Below, piece after piece: positions 36,508 through 44,644 of a DNA stretch of 64,000 nt. A program made the translations under genes and the position numbers. The notes below the pieces were generated by a model. That model did no database searches. It was not told the DNA's origin and saw only the letters and a program-made list of their open reading frames with translations. Each line of letters begins with the position of its first letter. The first letter of the stretch is position 1. Origin of the DNA: Arenibacter sp. 6A1 (GTDB lineage Bacteria; Bacteroidota; Bacteroidia; Flavobacteriales; Flavobacteriaceae); assembly GCF_012272855.1 (NCBI RefSeq), contig NZ_JAAXCQ010000004.1:62001-126000 (forward strand), in the 5' to 3' direction.

Positions 36508-39114
36508 CTATTGCCCTTTATTTTTAAATACCAAACTGAACAAGTAACCAAATCCAAAACAAGAAGCGACCCCGATCAGAGAATACATTAAAAAGTTAAT
36601 AGGAGTATATACACTTATGTACCATAATAGTATTCCACTTAAGACCAAACCTATCAAGGTTCCGGTTGCATTGGCGCGTTTTGTAAGCATTCCCAATAGG
36701 AACATTCCACCGAGTCCTCCTGTGAACAGTCCCAAAAATCTATAAAACTGATCCCAAAGCGACTTTATATTGGAGTTGGCCATCCACAAGGCAAGAATCA
36801 CCCCGATCACCCCTACTATCACAGTGGCTATACGGGCCACTTTAAGTAGTTTTACATCACCAATTGTCGGATTATAACGCTTGTATAAATCGTTACAAAA
36901 TGCTGTAGAAACAGAGTTTAAGCTACTACTAATACTAGACATGGCCGCCGAAAAAATTCCCGCTATCAATAGCCCCGAAATACCTACCGGTAGTTCTTTA
37001 ACAATATACCATGGAAAAAGAGAATCGTTGTTTGAAATTGCCGGGGAAAGGTGTTCTGGCATTTCAGAATAAAAAATAAACAACAACGAGCCGATACCGA
37101 AGAATATAATCGTGGCAGGCAAGGTCATTATGGCATTGGTATACAAAGTCTTTTGGGAATCTTTAATACTCGAACTCGTCAAATAACGTTGCACAATAGT
37201 TTGGTCAGTACCTTGCGTCACCATAGCCGAGGCCAGCCCCCCAATAAACACCACCCAAAAAGTAGAATCGGTAAAATTGAGGTCGAAGTTTACTATATTA
37301 AATTTTTCCTGATCAGAAACATAGGTGATCATATCATTAAAAGGCATCTCGGTATGCAATAGCACCCATACGATCGCCACGATACTTCCTCCCATAAGCA
37401 CCACTACCTGTAATACATCGGTCCAAATAACTGCTTCAATACCCCCAAAGGTGGTATACAGCACACATAGTAGTCCCATTAATAGAATACAGGTTTCTAC
37501 AGAGATACCCGTTACAATGGAAATAGCCAAAGAAGGTAGCAATAATACAATCCCTATCCTTCCTAATTGGAAAAGAATAAAAGAAATACTCCCGATGGCC
37601 CTGGCCAAATAATTAAACCTTCTCTCCAGGTATTCATAGGCCGTAGAAATATTGAGCTTATTGAAAAAAGGAATAAAAATAAAGGCGATTACTGGCGTAA
37701 TAGCAATAGCGGCAATGTTTAGGAGAAAGAAAGACCAGTCCGTAATAAAGGCCTTTGCTGGGATAGCCATAAAGGTAATGGCACTTAACAGCGTTCCAAA
37801 AACACTCAAGCCCGATGCCCACCAAGGAATACGCCCGCCTCCTATGAAATAATCGTCCGTAGATTTTTGTTTTCTGGCAAAATACACTCCGATCAACAAT
37901 GATATTAATAGGTACAATACCAATACCGCATAATTCAGAGCCCCAAAGGCATGCGTAGCTTCGAATACTTTTAAACTATAAACGTTCGGTGTTCTGATGC
38001 CAGGTGAAACTTCACCAGACACCAATAATATATCATTGGCTTCCTTTATCCCTAAGGTGGTCACCGGTATCTTTATCGCTAAAGTATCGTATACAAACCA
38101 CTTTTTAGTGATGCTATTATAGGCTATCACTTCATTACTAAACCCTGGGTGGTTATTTAATATGTCGTCTCTTTTAGCGATTAAGCTTTGAACTATACTA
38201 TCATTTTCTTGGGCATTTATCTTTAAAGCCAAGCTTTCGAGTTGATCGAATAATATTTCATCAGAACCACCGTAGACCAAAATCCCCATAGATCCACTGG
38301 TTTCTGCCGTTGCCCCCATGAGTACCCTAGCTTTCCCATCGATCATTAGGTCGCCTTCCTCTATCCAATTTTTCTTCTGTAGGTCATAAGAAAGATAGGT
38401 GGTCAAGGCTTGTGATTTTTTTCCCTTTACCTGGTTTCTACCACCGATTAAGAATATATTTTTTGAATTTGAAGTTTCCTGTACTGCCATGGCATGTACG
38501 GCTCTCGGGGCTCCAGGAAAATCTTTAAGCTTTTCCCAGCTTCCTTTTTTAGATACCTCCAAGCGATAAAAAGAATTGGTACTGCCTTCCTTGTTCATCC
38601 CTCCGGCGACATACACGTACCCATCAACCAAAACGGCTGTAGTGTAGGCCAATGGTTCTGGCAAATTGGGATAATCTATGATATCTATATCCTTTTTGGC
38701 ACTATTATAGGCCAGCAAAAAGACTTTGTCACTAACGAGGTCCTTGTTGTCTCCTCCGATAACTAAAACCCCATCTTCGGTAGACACGGATGCCCCATAG
38801 CCTAAGGGTATTGGCAGCTTTTCTGAAGACAACCGCCAGGTATTGTTTTCTAAAATGTAAATAGACTGGTGCCATTTCTTGGACCCACCCTCCCATGGTA
38901 GTCCAGAAGGGAAGTTTGCACCCCCACCCACAATAACTACATCTTTATGAATGCCACCTATCATTCCGGCATATCCCAAGGATACTTCTCCAGAGACTTC
39001 GGCAGGCAAACTGGGCAAATTGGTTATTTGTATTTTTGATGCCTCCTGTCCAAATAAAAAGGAGGAAAACAAAATAGTGATTACCAGTGAATATAAAATT
39101 CTAGTTACTTTCAT
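36508..39114 (-). CDS. NanM-like mutarotase fused to a sodium/solute symporter
   Basis: 868 residues. Signal peptide (ILYSLVITILFSSFLFG), then a kelch propeller (about residues 25-385; GVVIVGG.. type blades such as VVIVGGGANFPSGLPWEGGSKKWHQSIYIL and EDGVLVIGGDNKD), then an SSS-family transporter (about 390-868) with FIGGGRIPWWASGLSVFGTLLSAITFMAIPAKAF and the Na+-site region YEYLERRFN and LRIGIVLLLPSLA-like helices. The topology puts the mutarotase domain in the periplasm beside the importer, so sialic acid could be converted to the preferred anomer on entry. ATG at 39114 starts the signal peptide; a TTG 12 codons upstream is less likely. An operator-like palindrome lies 53 bases before it. 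Confidence 0.9.
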   Translation of the reverse strand: MKVTRILYSLVITILFSSFLFGQEASKIQITNLPSLPAEVSGEVSLGYAGMIGGIHKDVVIVGGGANFPSGLPWEGGSKKWHQSIYILENNTWRLSSEKLPIPLGYGASVSTEDGVLVIGGDNKDLVSDKVFLLAYNSAKKDIDIIDYPNLPEPLAYTTAVLVDGYVYVAGGMNKEGSTNSFYRLEVSKKGSWEKLKDFPGAPRAVHAMAVQETSNSKNIFLIGGRNQVKGKKSQALTTYLSYDLQKKNWIEEGDLMIDGKARVLMGATAETSGSMGILVYGGSDEILFDQLESLALKINAQENDSIVQSLIAKRDDILNNHPGFSNEVIAYNSITKKWFVYDTLAIKIPVTTLGIKEANDILLVSGEVSPGIRTPNVYSLKVFEATHAFGALNYAVLVLYLLISLLIGVYFARKQKSTDDYFIGGGRIPWWASGLSVFGTLLSAITFMAIPAKAFITDWSFFLLNIAAIAITPVIAFIFIPFFNKLNISTAYEYLERRFNYLARAIGSISFILFQLGRIGIVLLLPSLAISIVTGISVETCILLMGLLCVLYTTFGGIEAVIWTDVLQVVVLMGGSIVAIVWVLLHTEMPFNDMITYVSDQEKFNIVNFDLNFTDSTFWVVFIGGLASAMVTQGTDQTIVQRYLTSSSIKDSQKTLYTNAIMTLPATIIFFGIGSLLFIFYSEMPEHLSPAISNNDSLFPWYIVKELPVGISGLLIAGIFSAAMSSISSSLNSVSTAFCNDLYKRYNPTIGDVKLLKVARIATVIVGVIGVILALWMANSNIKSLWDQFYRFLGLFTGGLGGMFLLGMLTKRANATGTLIGLVLSGILLWYISVYTPINFLMYSLIGVASCFGFGYLFSLVFKNKGQ

Positions 39115-39163
39115 AATAAAAAATAATTTCCGTGACTTTTGAAGCGACAAGATAGTAAAACAA

Positions 39164-39183
39164 GTATTATGTATAACATATTA
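39164..39183 (-). promoter_or_regulatory. Predicted GntR-regulator operator, symporter gene
   Basis: Core TTATGTATAACATAT at 39167-39181 with one mismatch in the outer arm; matches the GT-N3-AC pattern of FadR-type operators. Reverse complement TATGTTATACATAATAC is identical to the sequence before the 2-epimerase gene. It lies 53-67 bases before the symporter start, between lrgB and that gene. Confidence 0.75.
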
Positions 39184-39238
39184 AATTGTTTTTATTTTAA
39201 CATCACTTTCTATTACTGAATGCCTTAAGAGAAAATCC

Positions 39239-39931
39239 CTAAAGAAACCAGTCTATCATATAGGGCGTTGCTACTGCAGTTACAATTCCATTTACACACA
39301 TAGCCAAGCCGCTATAGACACCGGTCAACTTGCCCTCTTCCAAGGCCCTTGCCGTGCCAATACCATGAGCGGCCGTCCCCAATGCGGCTCCTAAGGCCGA
39401 TTTACTGGTAATTCCCAAGAGTTTAAGAATCGCGGGGCCAAAGGCATTCCCAAAAATACCAACAAGAATAACTATCCCGGCCGTAATTTCCGGAATCCCC
39501 CCTATAATTTTGGAGACCTCTATAGCAATAGGGGTAGTAACGGATTTGGAAGCTAGGGACTTTACAATAACCAGGGGCACATTAAAGAGAAGTAAAATAA
39601 GGACAACGCTAACAATACTCATAAGACCACCTACAATAACCGCTATAAAGAAAGGAATAAAATCGTTCTTTATCTCCTCGTATTTTTCATAAAAGAACAC
39701 TCCCAAGGCCACGATAGAAGGACCAAGGAAAAAAGTCAATAAATCCCCGCCCTTATTATAGGCGTCTATATCGATCTTAAAAACCACCAGTACTACAATA
39801 ATAGACAAGGTAGCCATCAGCACTGGATTGAAAATGGCCAAGGGTATTCTTTTTCTAAGGGCATTGGCCCCAAAAAAAGCTAATAAGGTAATAAAGACAC
39901 CGAAAATCGGACTTTCGAACAAATTATCCAT
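39239..39931 (-). CDS. lrgB: LrgB/CidB-family (PftB-type) membrane protein
   Basis: 230 residues, about six or seven membrane helices. The family signature region is present: KSVTTPIAIEVSKIIGGIPEITAGIVILVGIFGNAFGP (about 130-168) and SALGAALGTAAHGIGTARALEEG (about 178-200). LrgAB were first described as modulators of murein hydrolases; B. subtilis PftAB and S. mutans LrgAB transport pyruvate. Its start overlaps the lrgA end by 8 bases. It lies inside a sialic acid operon, where the lyase produces pyruvate, so a pyruvate channel is an attractive reading (inference). Confidence 0.9.
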   Translation of the reverse strand: MDNLFESPIFGVFITLLAFFGANALRKRIPLAIFNPVLMATLSIIVVLVVFKIDIDAYNKGGDLLTFFLGPSIVALGVFFYEKYEEIKNDFIPFFIAVIVGGLMSIVSVVLILLLFNVPLVIVKSLASKSVTTPIAIEVSKIIGGIPEITAGIVILVGIFGNAFGPAILKLLGITSKSALGAALGTAAHGIGTARALEEGKLTGVYSGLAMCVNGIVTAVATPYMIDWFL

Positions 39932-40262
39932 TTTTACCGAATTTTTGAAGAATGATAGCGGTCAGGTATAAAGTAATCACCGCACTAACCACCACCGCTA
40001 TGGCAATATACAGCCAATAGGCTTGTATCAGTTCAAAATAAGCGAGCAAGCCAACGCCATATGGGATAAAAAATAACACCAAATATTTAAGGAGCTTATC
40101 CGAGGCAGGTTTCACTGCGCTGAGTTTAATGAGGCCAAATTTTAAGGCGAAAAATATTAAAAACATCCCCACAATATTCCCCGCTATGGGTATATGAAGA
40201 ACTTCCTTTAAAAATTCACCTAAAACTAAAAAAGAAAAAATATACAAAAGCGATTTTACCAT
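39924..40262 (-). CDS. lrgA: LrgA/CidA-family (PftA-type) membrane protein
   Basis: 112 residues with four membrane helices, the usual size of this holin-like family. Typical motif: GEFLKEVLHIPIAGNIVGMFLIFFALKFGLI (about 16-45). It is translationally coupled to lrgB and lies 167 bases downstream of the 2-epimerase gene, with a long hairpin in between. It is expected to form a complex with LrgB. Confidence 0.9.
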   Translation of the reverse strand: MVKSLLYIFSFLVLGEFLKEVLHIPIAGNIVGMFLIFFALKFGLIKLSAVKPASDKLLKYLVLFFIPYGVGLLAYFELIQAYWLYIAIAVVVSAVITLYLTAIILQKFGKNG

Positions 40263-40321
40263 GGCGGTTTGGCTGGATTAGGTTTTAAAAACGATTTGCA
40301 AGAAACATTTTTAAATTATAA

Positions 40322-40364
40322 ACTCCCGTTATTTCTCAAAAAATTTTCGAGGAATAACGGGAGT
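40322..40364 (-). other. Hairpin between the 2-epimerase gene and lrgA
   Basis: ACTCCCGTTATT and AATAACGGGAGT form a perfect 12-bp stem around a 19-base loop, 65 bases after the epimerase stop. No strong T-run follows on the minus strand. It may be a terminator, an attenuator or an mRNA processing site that sets lrgAB expression below that of the epimerase. Confidence 0.55.
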
Positions 40365-40429
40365 AATAACAATGTACTTATCTAAGAATTAGCAGCACCT
40401 TATGAAAATACTTATAAGGTATTACCTCA

Positions 40430-41605
40430 TTACTTTGTAGAGGCTTGCTGTTTTGCTTCAATATTTTCAAAACTTTTCCAACATTGGAACATAGCTCTAG
40501 GCACGTGGAAACATCCCTTCCATTTCCCTCCTTTTAAGGTTAGCAAAGGTCTCCCTTCCCTATTGAGATATCCAAACCACTCCCCATTCTCGGCATCGGA
40601 GAAATGTGACCAGGCATATTCGTGTACCTTTTCGTACCATGCCCATATTTTTTGGTCTCCGGTTTGCTCATATGCTTTGGACAAGGCCACCAAAGTTTCT
40701 AAATGTACCCACCATAGTTTTTGATCCCATTCTAATTGTTGCAGCGGTTTCCCTTTGGCATCCAGAAAATAGAAAATTCCACCGTTCTCTTCGTCCCAAC
40801 TATATTCTAAAATATTTAGGATGACTTTGTTTGCTTTTTCTATCAGATCCCTGTCATTTTTTCTAACCCCTATATCAATCATAAACCACATGGCTTCTAT
40901 ACCGTGGCCCGGATTTAACAATCTGCCGTTATAACTATCTTCCAAGGAACCGTCGAGCCTTACATTCTCATAAATAATACCGGAATCTTTTTGCAAAAAC
41001 ACCTCCATGACTTCCTGCACACTGAAGTTGATGGTTTTTTCTATTTCTTCCTTATCCAGAACATCCTCTAATTCTAACACTAGGTTAGACAAGATCATGG
41101 GCAAGGAAAAGCCTTTTAAAGGCCGTGCATCCGTATTTTTCTCATAGCCCCCCTTAGGATTGTCCTTTTTCTTTAGAATGTTATAATAGGTTTGTTTTGC
41201 CAAGGCTCTTATCTCCTCGTCTCCTGTAGCTTTCGCATATTGGCTAAAAGCCATAGCCGCGAAGCAGTCAGAAAATATATTATAAGGCTGTACCAATGGT
41301 TTTCCCTCCTTGGTCACCGAAAAATAAAAGTTCCCATCTTTATCCATTCCGTGATTTCTGATAAAATCTATTCCGGATTTGGCAATTTCCAACCATTTTT
41401 CATTTTTCTCTACTTTATTATAGAGCATAGAAAATGTCCATGCTTGTCGCCCTTGGAGCCACATAAATTTATCCGTATCATACACTTCCCCTTTTTGATC
41501 GAGACAGGTAAAATATCCGCCATTTTCTTGGTCCAGGGAATGCTTTTCCCAAAAAGGTACCACATCGTTTAGCAAGGTCTGCTTATATAGTTCTGAATAT
41601 TTCAT
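40430..41605 (-). CDS. N-acylglucosamine 2-epimerase (ManNAc to GlcNAc)
   Basis: 391 residues, the usual AGE/renin-binding-protein length, (alpha/alpha)6 barrel. Landmarks: [35 protein letters not shown] (about 28-62), the catalytic His region [17 protein letters not shown] (about 232-248) and [17 protein letters not shown] (about 308-325), and [12 protein letters not shown] near the end. Members act on GlcNAc/ManNAc or on cellobiose and mannose; the locus points to ManNAc to GlcNAc, replacing the NanE/NanK route. It is the first gene of the operon that continues to lrgAB, the symporter and the mutarotase, and it is divergent from the regulator. Confidence 0.88.
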   Translation of the reverse strand: MKYSELYKQTLLNDVVPFWEKHSLDQENGGYFTCLDQKGEVYDTDKFMWLQGRQAWTFSMLYNKVEKNEKWLEIAKSGIDFIRNHGMDKDGNFYFSVTKEGKPLVQPYNIFSDCFAAMAFSQYAKATGDEEIRALAKQTYYNILKKKDNPKGGYEKNTDARPLKGFSLPMILSNLVLELEDVLDKEEIEKTINFSVQEVMEVFLQKDSGIIYENVRLDGSLEDSYNGRLLNPGHGIEAMWFMIDIGVRKNDRDLIEKANKVILNILEYSWDEENGGIFYFLDAKGKPLQQLEWDQKLWWVHLETLVALSKAYEQTGDQKIWAWYEKVHEYAWSHFSDAENGEWFGYLNREGRPLLTLKGGKWKGCFHVPRAMFQCWKSFENIEAKQQASTK

Positions 41606-41614
41606 TTGGATTAT

Positions 41615-41639
41615 TTATGTTATACATAATACAAATCTA
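41615..41639 (-). promoter_or_regulatory. Predicted promoter -7 box and GntR operator, 2-epimerase operon
   Basis: On the minus strand an exact -7 box TAGATTTG (41632-41639) is directly followed by the operator core TTATGTATAACATAA (41615-41629), which ends 9 bases before the start codon. The core is a perfect 6-3-6 palindrome. Bound repressor would cover the transcription start. Confidence 0.78.
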
Positions 41640-41724
41640 AAAACTTTTCTTATATTACAGTACTTCTTTAGCGTTAAATACTTAAGAATATAAAAAAGAC
41701 CGTTATCATTATTAATAAGATTCT

Positions 41725-41732
41725 TACTTTTG
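41725..41732 (+). promoter_or_regulatory. Predicted -7 box of the GntR regulator gene
   Basis: Exact TAnnTTTG match (TACTTTTG), 55 bases before the regulator start. The -33 element is weak (TTA at the expected spacing of 19). The operator at 41615-41629 is about 160 bases from the start codon, so autoregulation is possible but not clear. Confidence 0.45.
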
Positions 41733-41787
41733 CCTTTCGCCAATCGATTTTCGATAGTAATCGACAAAAGAAAATGCATCCCTAAAT

Positions 41788-42507
41788 ATGAGTAAGCTAC
41801 CATCAATAAAACCATTAGAGAACGTATCCTTAGTAGACAAGGTTGAAGCCCGTTTATTGAAATTTATCAAAGAGAACAATTTAAAGGCCGGAGATTCTGT
41901 TCCCAAGGAAATGGAATTTGCAGAATCCTTAGGAGTTAGCAGGACTGTTGTACGCGAAGCTTTTTTAAGATTGCGGACCTTGGGGATCATTGAATCTAAG
42001 AAGCACCGCGGGATGATTATTACTAATCCCGATATCATGAATAACTTTGAGCGAATGCTAGACCCTGTCCTTTTAGGTTCTGATACGTTGAAAAATTTAT
42101 TTGAATTACGATTGATTTTAGAAATGGGGATGGCCGACTTTCTTTTTCAGCACAAAACGGAGAAGGATATGCAGGAGCTCGAAGAAATTGTAACCTTAGA
42201 AGAAGAAACCAGCTATAATAAAAACGCCTTCTCATTGGACAAGGAAATTGCTTTTCACGGCAAATTATATGAAATGTCTAAAAATGATATTTTAAAGAAA
42301 TTCCAGGATCTTTTACTTCCTGTATTTGAGTATGTACACCTGAACGACCCCAACTTAAATGACTACGAATACTCTAGCGGACAATTTGTTACCCACAGAA
42401 TGCTAATGGACAATTTAAAGGTAGGGACACCAGATACTTTCCGGGTAGCCATGCACCGCCACCTTGAACCTCATTTTGATAAGATTTTTAATAAGAAAAT
42501 AAAATAG
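41788..42507 (+). CDS. FadR-type GntR transcription regulator of the sialic acid locus
   Basis: 239 residues. N-terminal winged helix (about 10-85): LLKFIKENNLKAGDSVPKEMEFAESLGVSRTVVREAFLRLRTLGIIESKKHRGMII. C-terminal all-helical FCD domain (about 100-230) with metal or ligand residues in LRLILEMGMADFLF, FHGKLYEM and HRMLMDNL...MHRHLEPHF. E. coli NanR belongs to the same subfamily and senses N-acetylneuraminate. The effector here could be sialic acid or an intermediate. Palindromes of the GT-N3-AC type in front of four transcription units of the locus are the predicted targets. Confidence 0.9.
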   Translation: MSKLPSIKPLENVSLVDKVEARLLKFIKENNLKAGDSVPKEMEFAESLGVSRTVVREAFLRLRTLGIIESKKHRGMIITNPDIMNNFERMLDPVLLGSDTLKNLFELRLILEMGMADFLFQHKTEKDMQELEEIVTLEEETSYNKNAFSLDKEIAFHGKLYEMSKNDILKKFQDLLLPVFEYVHLNDPNLNDYEYSSGQFVTHRMLMDNLKVGTPDTFRVAMHRHLEPHFDKIFNKKIK

Positions 42508-42530
42508 CGGCAATAGCCGCTATTTTTTTT
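42502..42530 (+). terminator. Intrinsic terminator of the GntR gene
   Basis: AAATAGCGGC and GCCGCTATTT form a perfect 10-bp stem with an AATA loop and a T-run. The stem includes the stop codon (42505-42507). Confidence 0.92.
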
Positions 42531-42657
42531 GCATCAGCCCCAAGATTCGGATCAAGCTTAAAAGTTGTGTGTAGTTGAAATAATCAGGCACCACAATAAC
42601 AATAATCTACCTTTGATCAGGCCTTTCAATACTTTTTTCCATTGATGAAAAAAGTAT

Positions 42658-42876
42658 TCAAAAAAATCTAGGCTGATTTCTCCTTTCTTGAAATCTTCGG
42701 ATTTTCCACCGCCGCAGCGCCCAGGCCGCTTTCACTAGGGTGAAATGCTCTTTGGACGCCTTCCATAAACCAATGTGAAAACCCCTTGATTTACTACCAA
42801 AGGAGAAAGTAGGCCGAAAACTTTTATTAGACGCCACTTGTGTGGTCTTCCCAACCTGCAGATCGCTAAAGAAGGA
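42658..42876 (-). other. Start-less open frame, possible gene relic or intergenic element
   Basis: A 72-codon frame free of stops on the minus strand, without ATG. It reads as a basic, tryptophan-rich peptide (GFHIGLWKASKEHFTLVKAA, ALRRWKIRRFQERRNQPRFF). Its G+C is above the surroundings. The peptide gives the impression of a recurrent flavobacterial intergenic sequence, but I cannot verify that. No function is suggested. Confidence 0.3.
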
Positions 42877-43246
42877 CTAAAGCTATTGCTTAAATTTTAG
42901 ATTTACGAAATCCTTTAAAAAACAAATAAAAACCACTTTAGATAAATTGAAAGAGCATTTGGTTGAGGTGAAAGGTATAAAATAATTGAAATCCGATGAA
43001 TAGATCCTACTCAAAACCAACATTAATCATAAACACAATGATTAGTCATGATCCCAAGATTCCTGCTCTGTTTCTCGGCCCGAGCCAATTGTAGCTACTC
43101 TTTTTCTCTCTAGTACAAGGATTCATTTGTAGTTATTTGTTTTTTATAACCATCAATTGTAATTCGCGTAGCTCAATTCATATTTGCGAGCAGTTGCCTA
43201 TAATGCTTATTTCAAACTCCAAATTGGCCATTGATACTTGAATGCC

Positions 43247-43329
43247 GCGTTAGGGACCGCAGCGGCATCCCCGCAGCGGAGCAAGGGATATAGCGGAGTG
43301 CCCGACCGACGAAGGAGGGAACGCCCAAA
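43247..43329 (+). repeat. 83-bp GC-rich intergenic repeat, copy C
   Basis: Same orientation as copy A and 78 of 83 bases identical to it; differs from copy D at a single position. The inner hairpin is CGCAGCGG-catcc-CCGCAGCG with one A-A mismatch. It lies in the spacer between the regulator and sialidase genes, inside the sialic acid locus. Confidence 0.9.
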
Positions 43330-43405
43330 ACTTTTTGATAGAAACGAAAGGGCTATACCTCGAAAAAACATAGGTTATGCATCACACATTGTTTTGATTT
43401 AACTC

Positions 43406-43443
43406 CAAAAAAAAACAGCTTTAACCTTGGATGGCTAAAGCTG
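43406..43443 (-). terminator. Intrinsic terminator of the sialidase operon
   Basis: On the minus strand CAGCTTTAGCC and GGTTAAAGCTG form an 11-bp stem (one G-U pair) with a 6-base loop, followed by a run of nine T. It lies 24 bases after the sialidase stop. Confidence 0.92.
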
Positions 43444-43466
43444 CATTTCTTAAATCCTATATTTTC

Positions 43467-44612
43467 TTACTTTCTACCTTTCTTAGAAGGCTTTTTATAC
43501 TTATCCTCTCCGTCTGTCAACCACTTCAAAGAAAAGCTTACAAATGGGTTTTTAGTATAATCGTCCTGCTCAAAGAACAATCCAATATCACCATTTTTTA
43601 AGATAGTCATAGAAGAATAAGCAGATCCACCGGTATAAATAGTCTTCCCTTCAGACCATGTTTTACCTTCATCATAACTAACACGCACGGTCATGTTCTG
43701 TCTTCCTTTTTCCATTTTGGCGTTAGAGAAAAGCAAACGGTTTTTATTATAACCATCCTCAATAGAAGTATAACGTACGATACTGGCATTACAGCCCGGA
43801 TCTATTAACTGTGGCTCTGGCGTAGTAGTCCAAGTTTTGCCCTCATCGTTAGAAAGGTGAACATAACGCATTCCGCCTTTGTTTACCCTAGCATTGATCA
43901 TCCAAGTACCATCGGCCAATTCCATAACCTTAGACTCATCAGCCGGCTGAATAGGCGTATCGATAAGGTACCAAGACTTTCCATGGTCGTCACTAGCGAA
44001 TAAATGTAGCCCGCTATTTAGGTTTACCATAGTATGCAATAACTTGCCAGATCTTGTTTGTATACCACGTCCTGAAGTAATGAATTTAAAATCCTTATGC
44101 CATTCTGGTTTGGCAATTTCCGGAGTAATATCTCTTGGCTGTGACCAAGTCTTTCCGTTATCGGAACTCGTTACTACGTGAAAATAATACACATCTTTCT
44201 CCTTGTCCAAATCCATATAGTTATAAAACATAAATATTTCTTTGGTCTCGGCATCCACGATCATGGAAGGATCGGAAACAGACTGTCCGTATGGCAAGTT
44301 TACCACAGTTTCGGTATCGGTCCATGTTTTTCCGTTATTACTACTTCTTTTAATAACGATATTAATATCCTTGCTCCATTTTAAATCGCCACATCCTGGT
44401 ACTCTTTCATCAATAGCAGCAATAAGATCGCCATTGGGTGCCGTTACAATAGCCGGAATTCTAAAACATTCAACACCTTCTACGTTCGCAGCGTTAAATA
44501 GGTCTTGATATACCTTTACGCCATCAGCAATCTTATGTGTTTCTGTTTGCGCCTGTAGCACCATTGAGGTGCAAATTAATAATCCGAAAAAAATCTTTTT
44601 CATACTCAACAT
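43467..44612 (-). CDS. nanH: Exo-alpha-sialidase (GH33), exported
   Basis: 381 residues. Signal peptide (KKIFFGLLICTSMVLQAQ). The FRIP motif is at about residue 48 (FRIPAIVTAPNGDLIAAIDER), and five Asp-box repeats of the form SxDxGxTW are visible (SSNNGKTWTD, SSDNGKTWSQ, SDDHGKSWYL, SNDEGKTWTT, SYDEGKTWSE), which is full count for a six-bladed sialidase propeller. It releases terminal sialic acids from glycans in the periplasm or at the surface. ATG at 44612 is taken, but ATG at 44603 (MKKIFFG) is equally possible. Last gene of the lyase operon or of a sub-operon with the creatininase-like gene, 32 bases upstream. Confidence 0.92.
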   Translation of the reverse strand: MLSMKKIFFGLLICTSMVLQAQTETHKIADGVKVYQDLFNAANVEGVECFRIPAIVTAPNGDLIAAIDERVPGCGDLKWSKDINIVIKRSSNNGKTWTDTETVVNLPYGQSVSDPSMIVDAETKEIFMFYNYMDLDKEKDVYYFHVVTSSDNGKTWSQPRDITPEIAKPEWHKDFKFITSGRGIQTRSGKLLHTMVNLNSGLHLFASDDHGKSWYLIDTPIQPADESKVMELADGTWMINARVNKGGMRYVHLSNDEGKTWTTTPEPQLIDPGCNASIVRYTSIEDGYNKNRLLFSNAKMEKGRQNMTVRVSYDEGKTWSEGKTIYTGGSAYSSMTILKNGDIGLFFEQDDYTKNPFVSFSLKWLTDGEDKYKKPSKKGRK

Positions 44613-44644
44613 GATAAATTTAATTTATATAATAATAACTGTTC

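Larger units (their letters stand above)
42508..43466. other. Long spacer with open-frame relic and repeat copy C
   Basis: About 960 bases between convergent genes. It holds the GntR terminator, a 12-bp perfect hairpin at 42628-42658 (AATACTTTTTTC/GAAAAAAGTATT), a GC-richer block at 42658-42876 with an open frame lacking a start codon, repeat copy C and the sialidase terminator. Between 42880 and 43240 I see nothing definable. Confidence 0.5.

Noticed and set aside
41743-41765. TCGATT/AATCGA dyad before the GntR gene as its autoregulatory site
   Set aside because: Only 6-base arms, unlike the GT-N3-AC sites, and made of AT-rich simple sequence; no second copy in the window.
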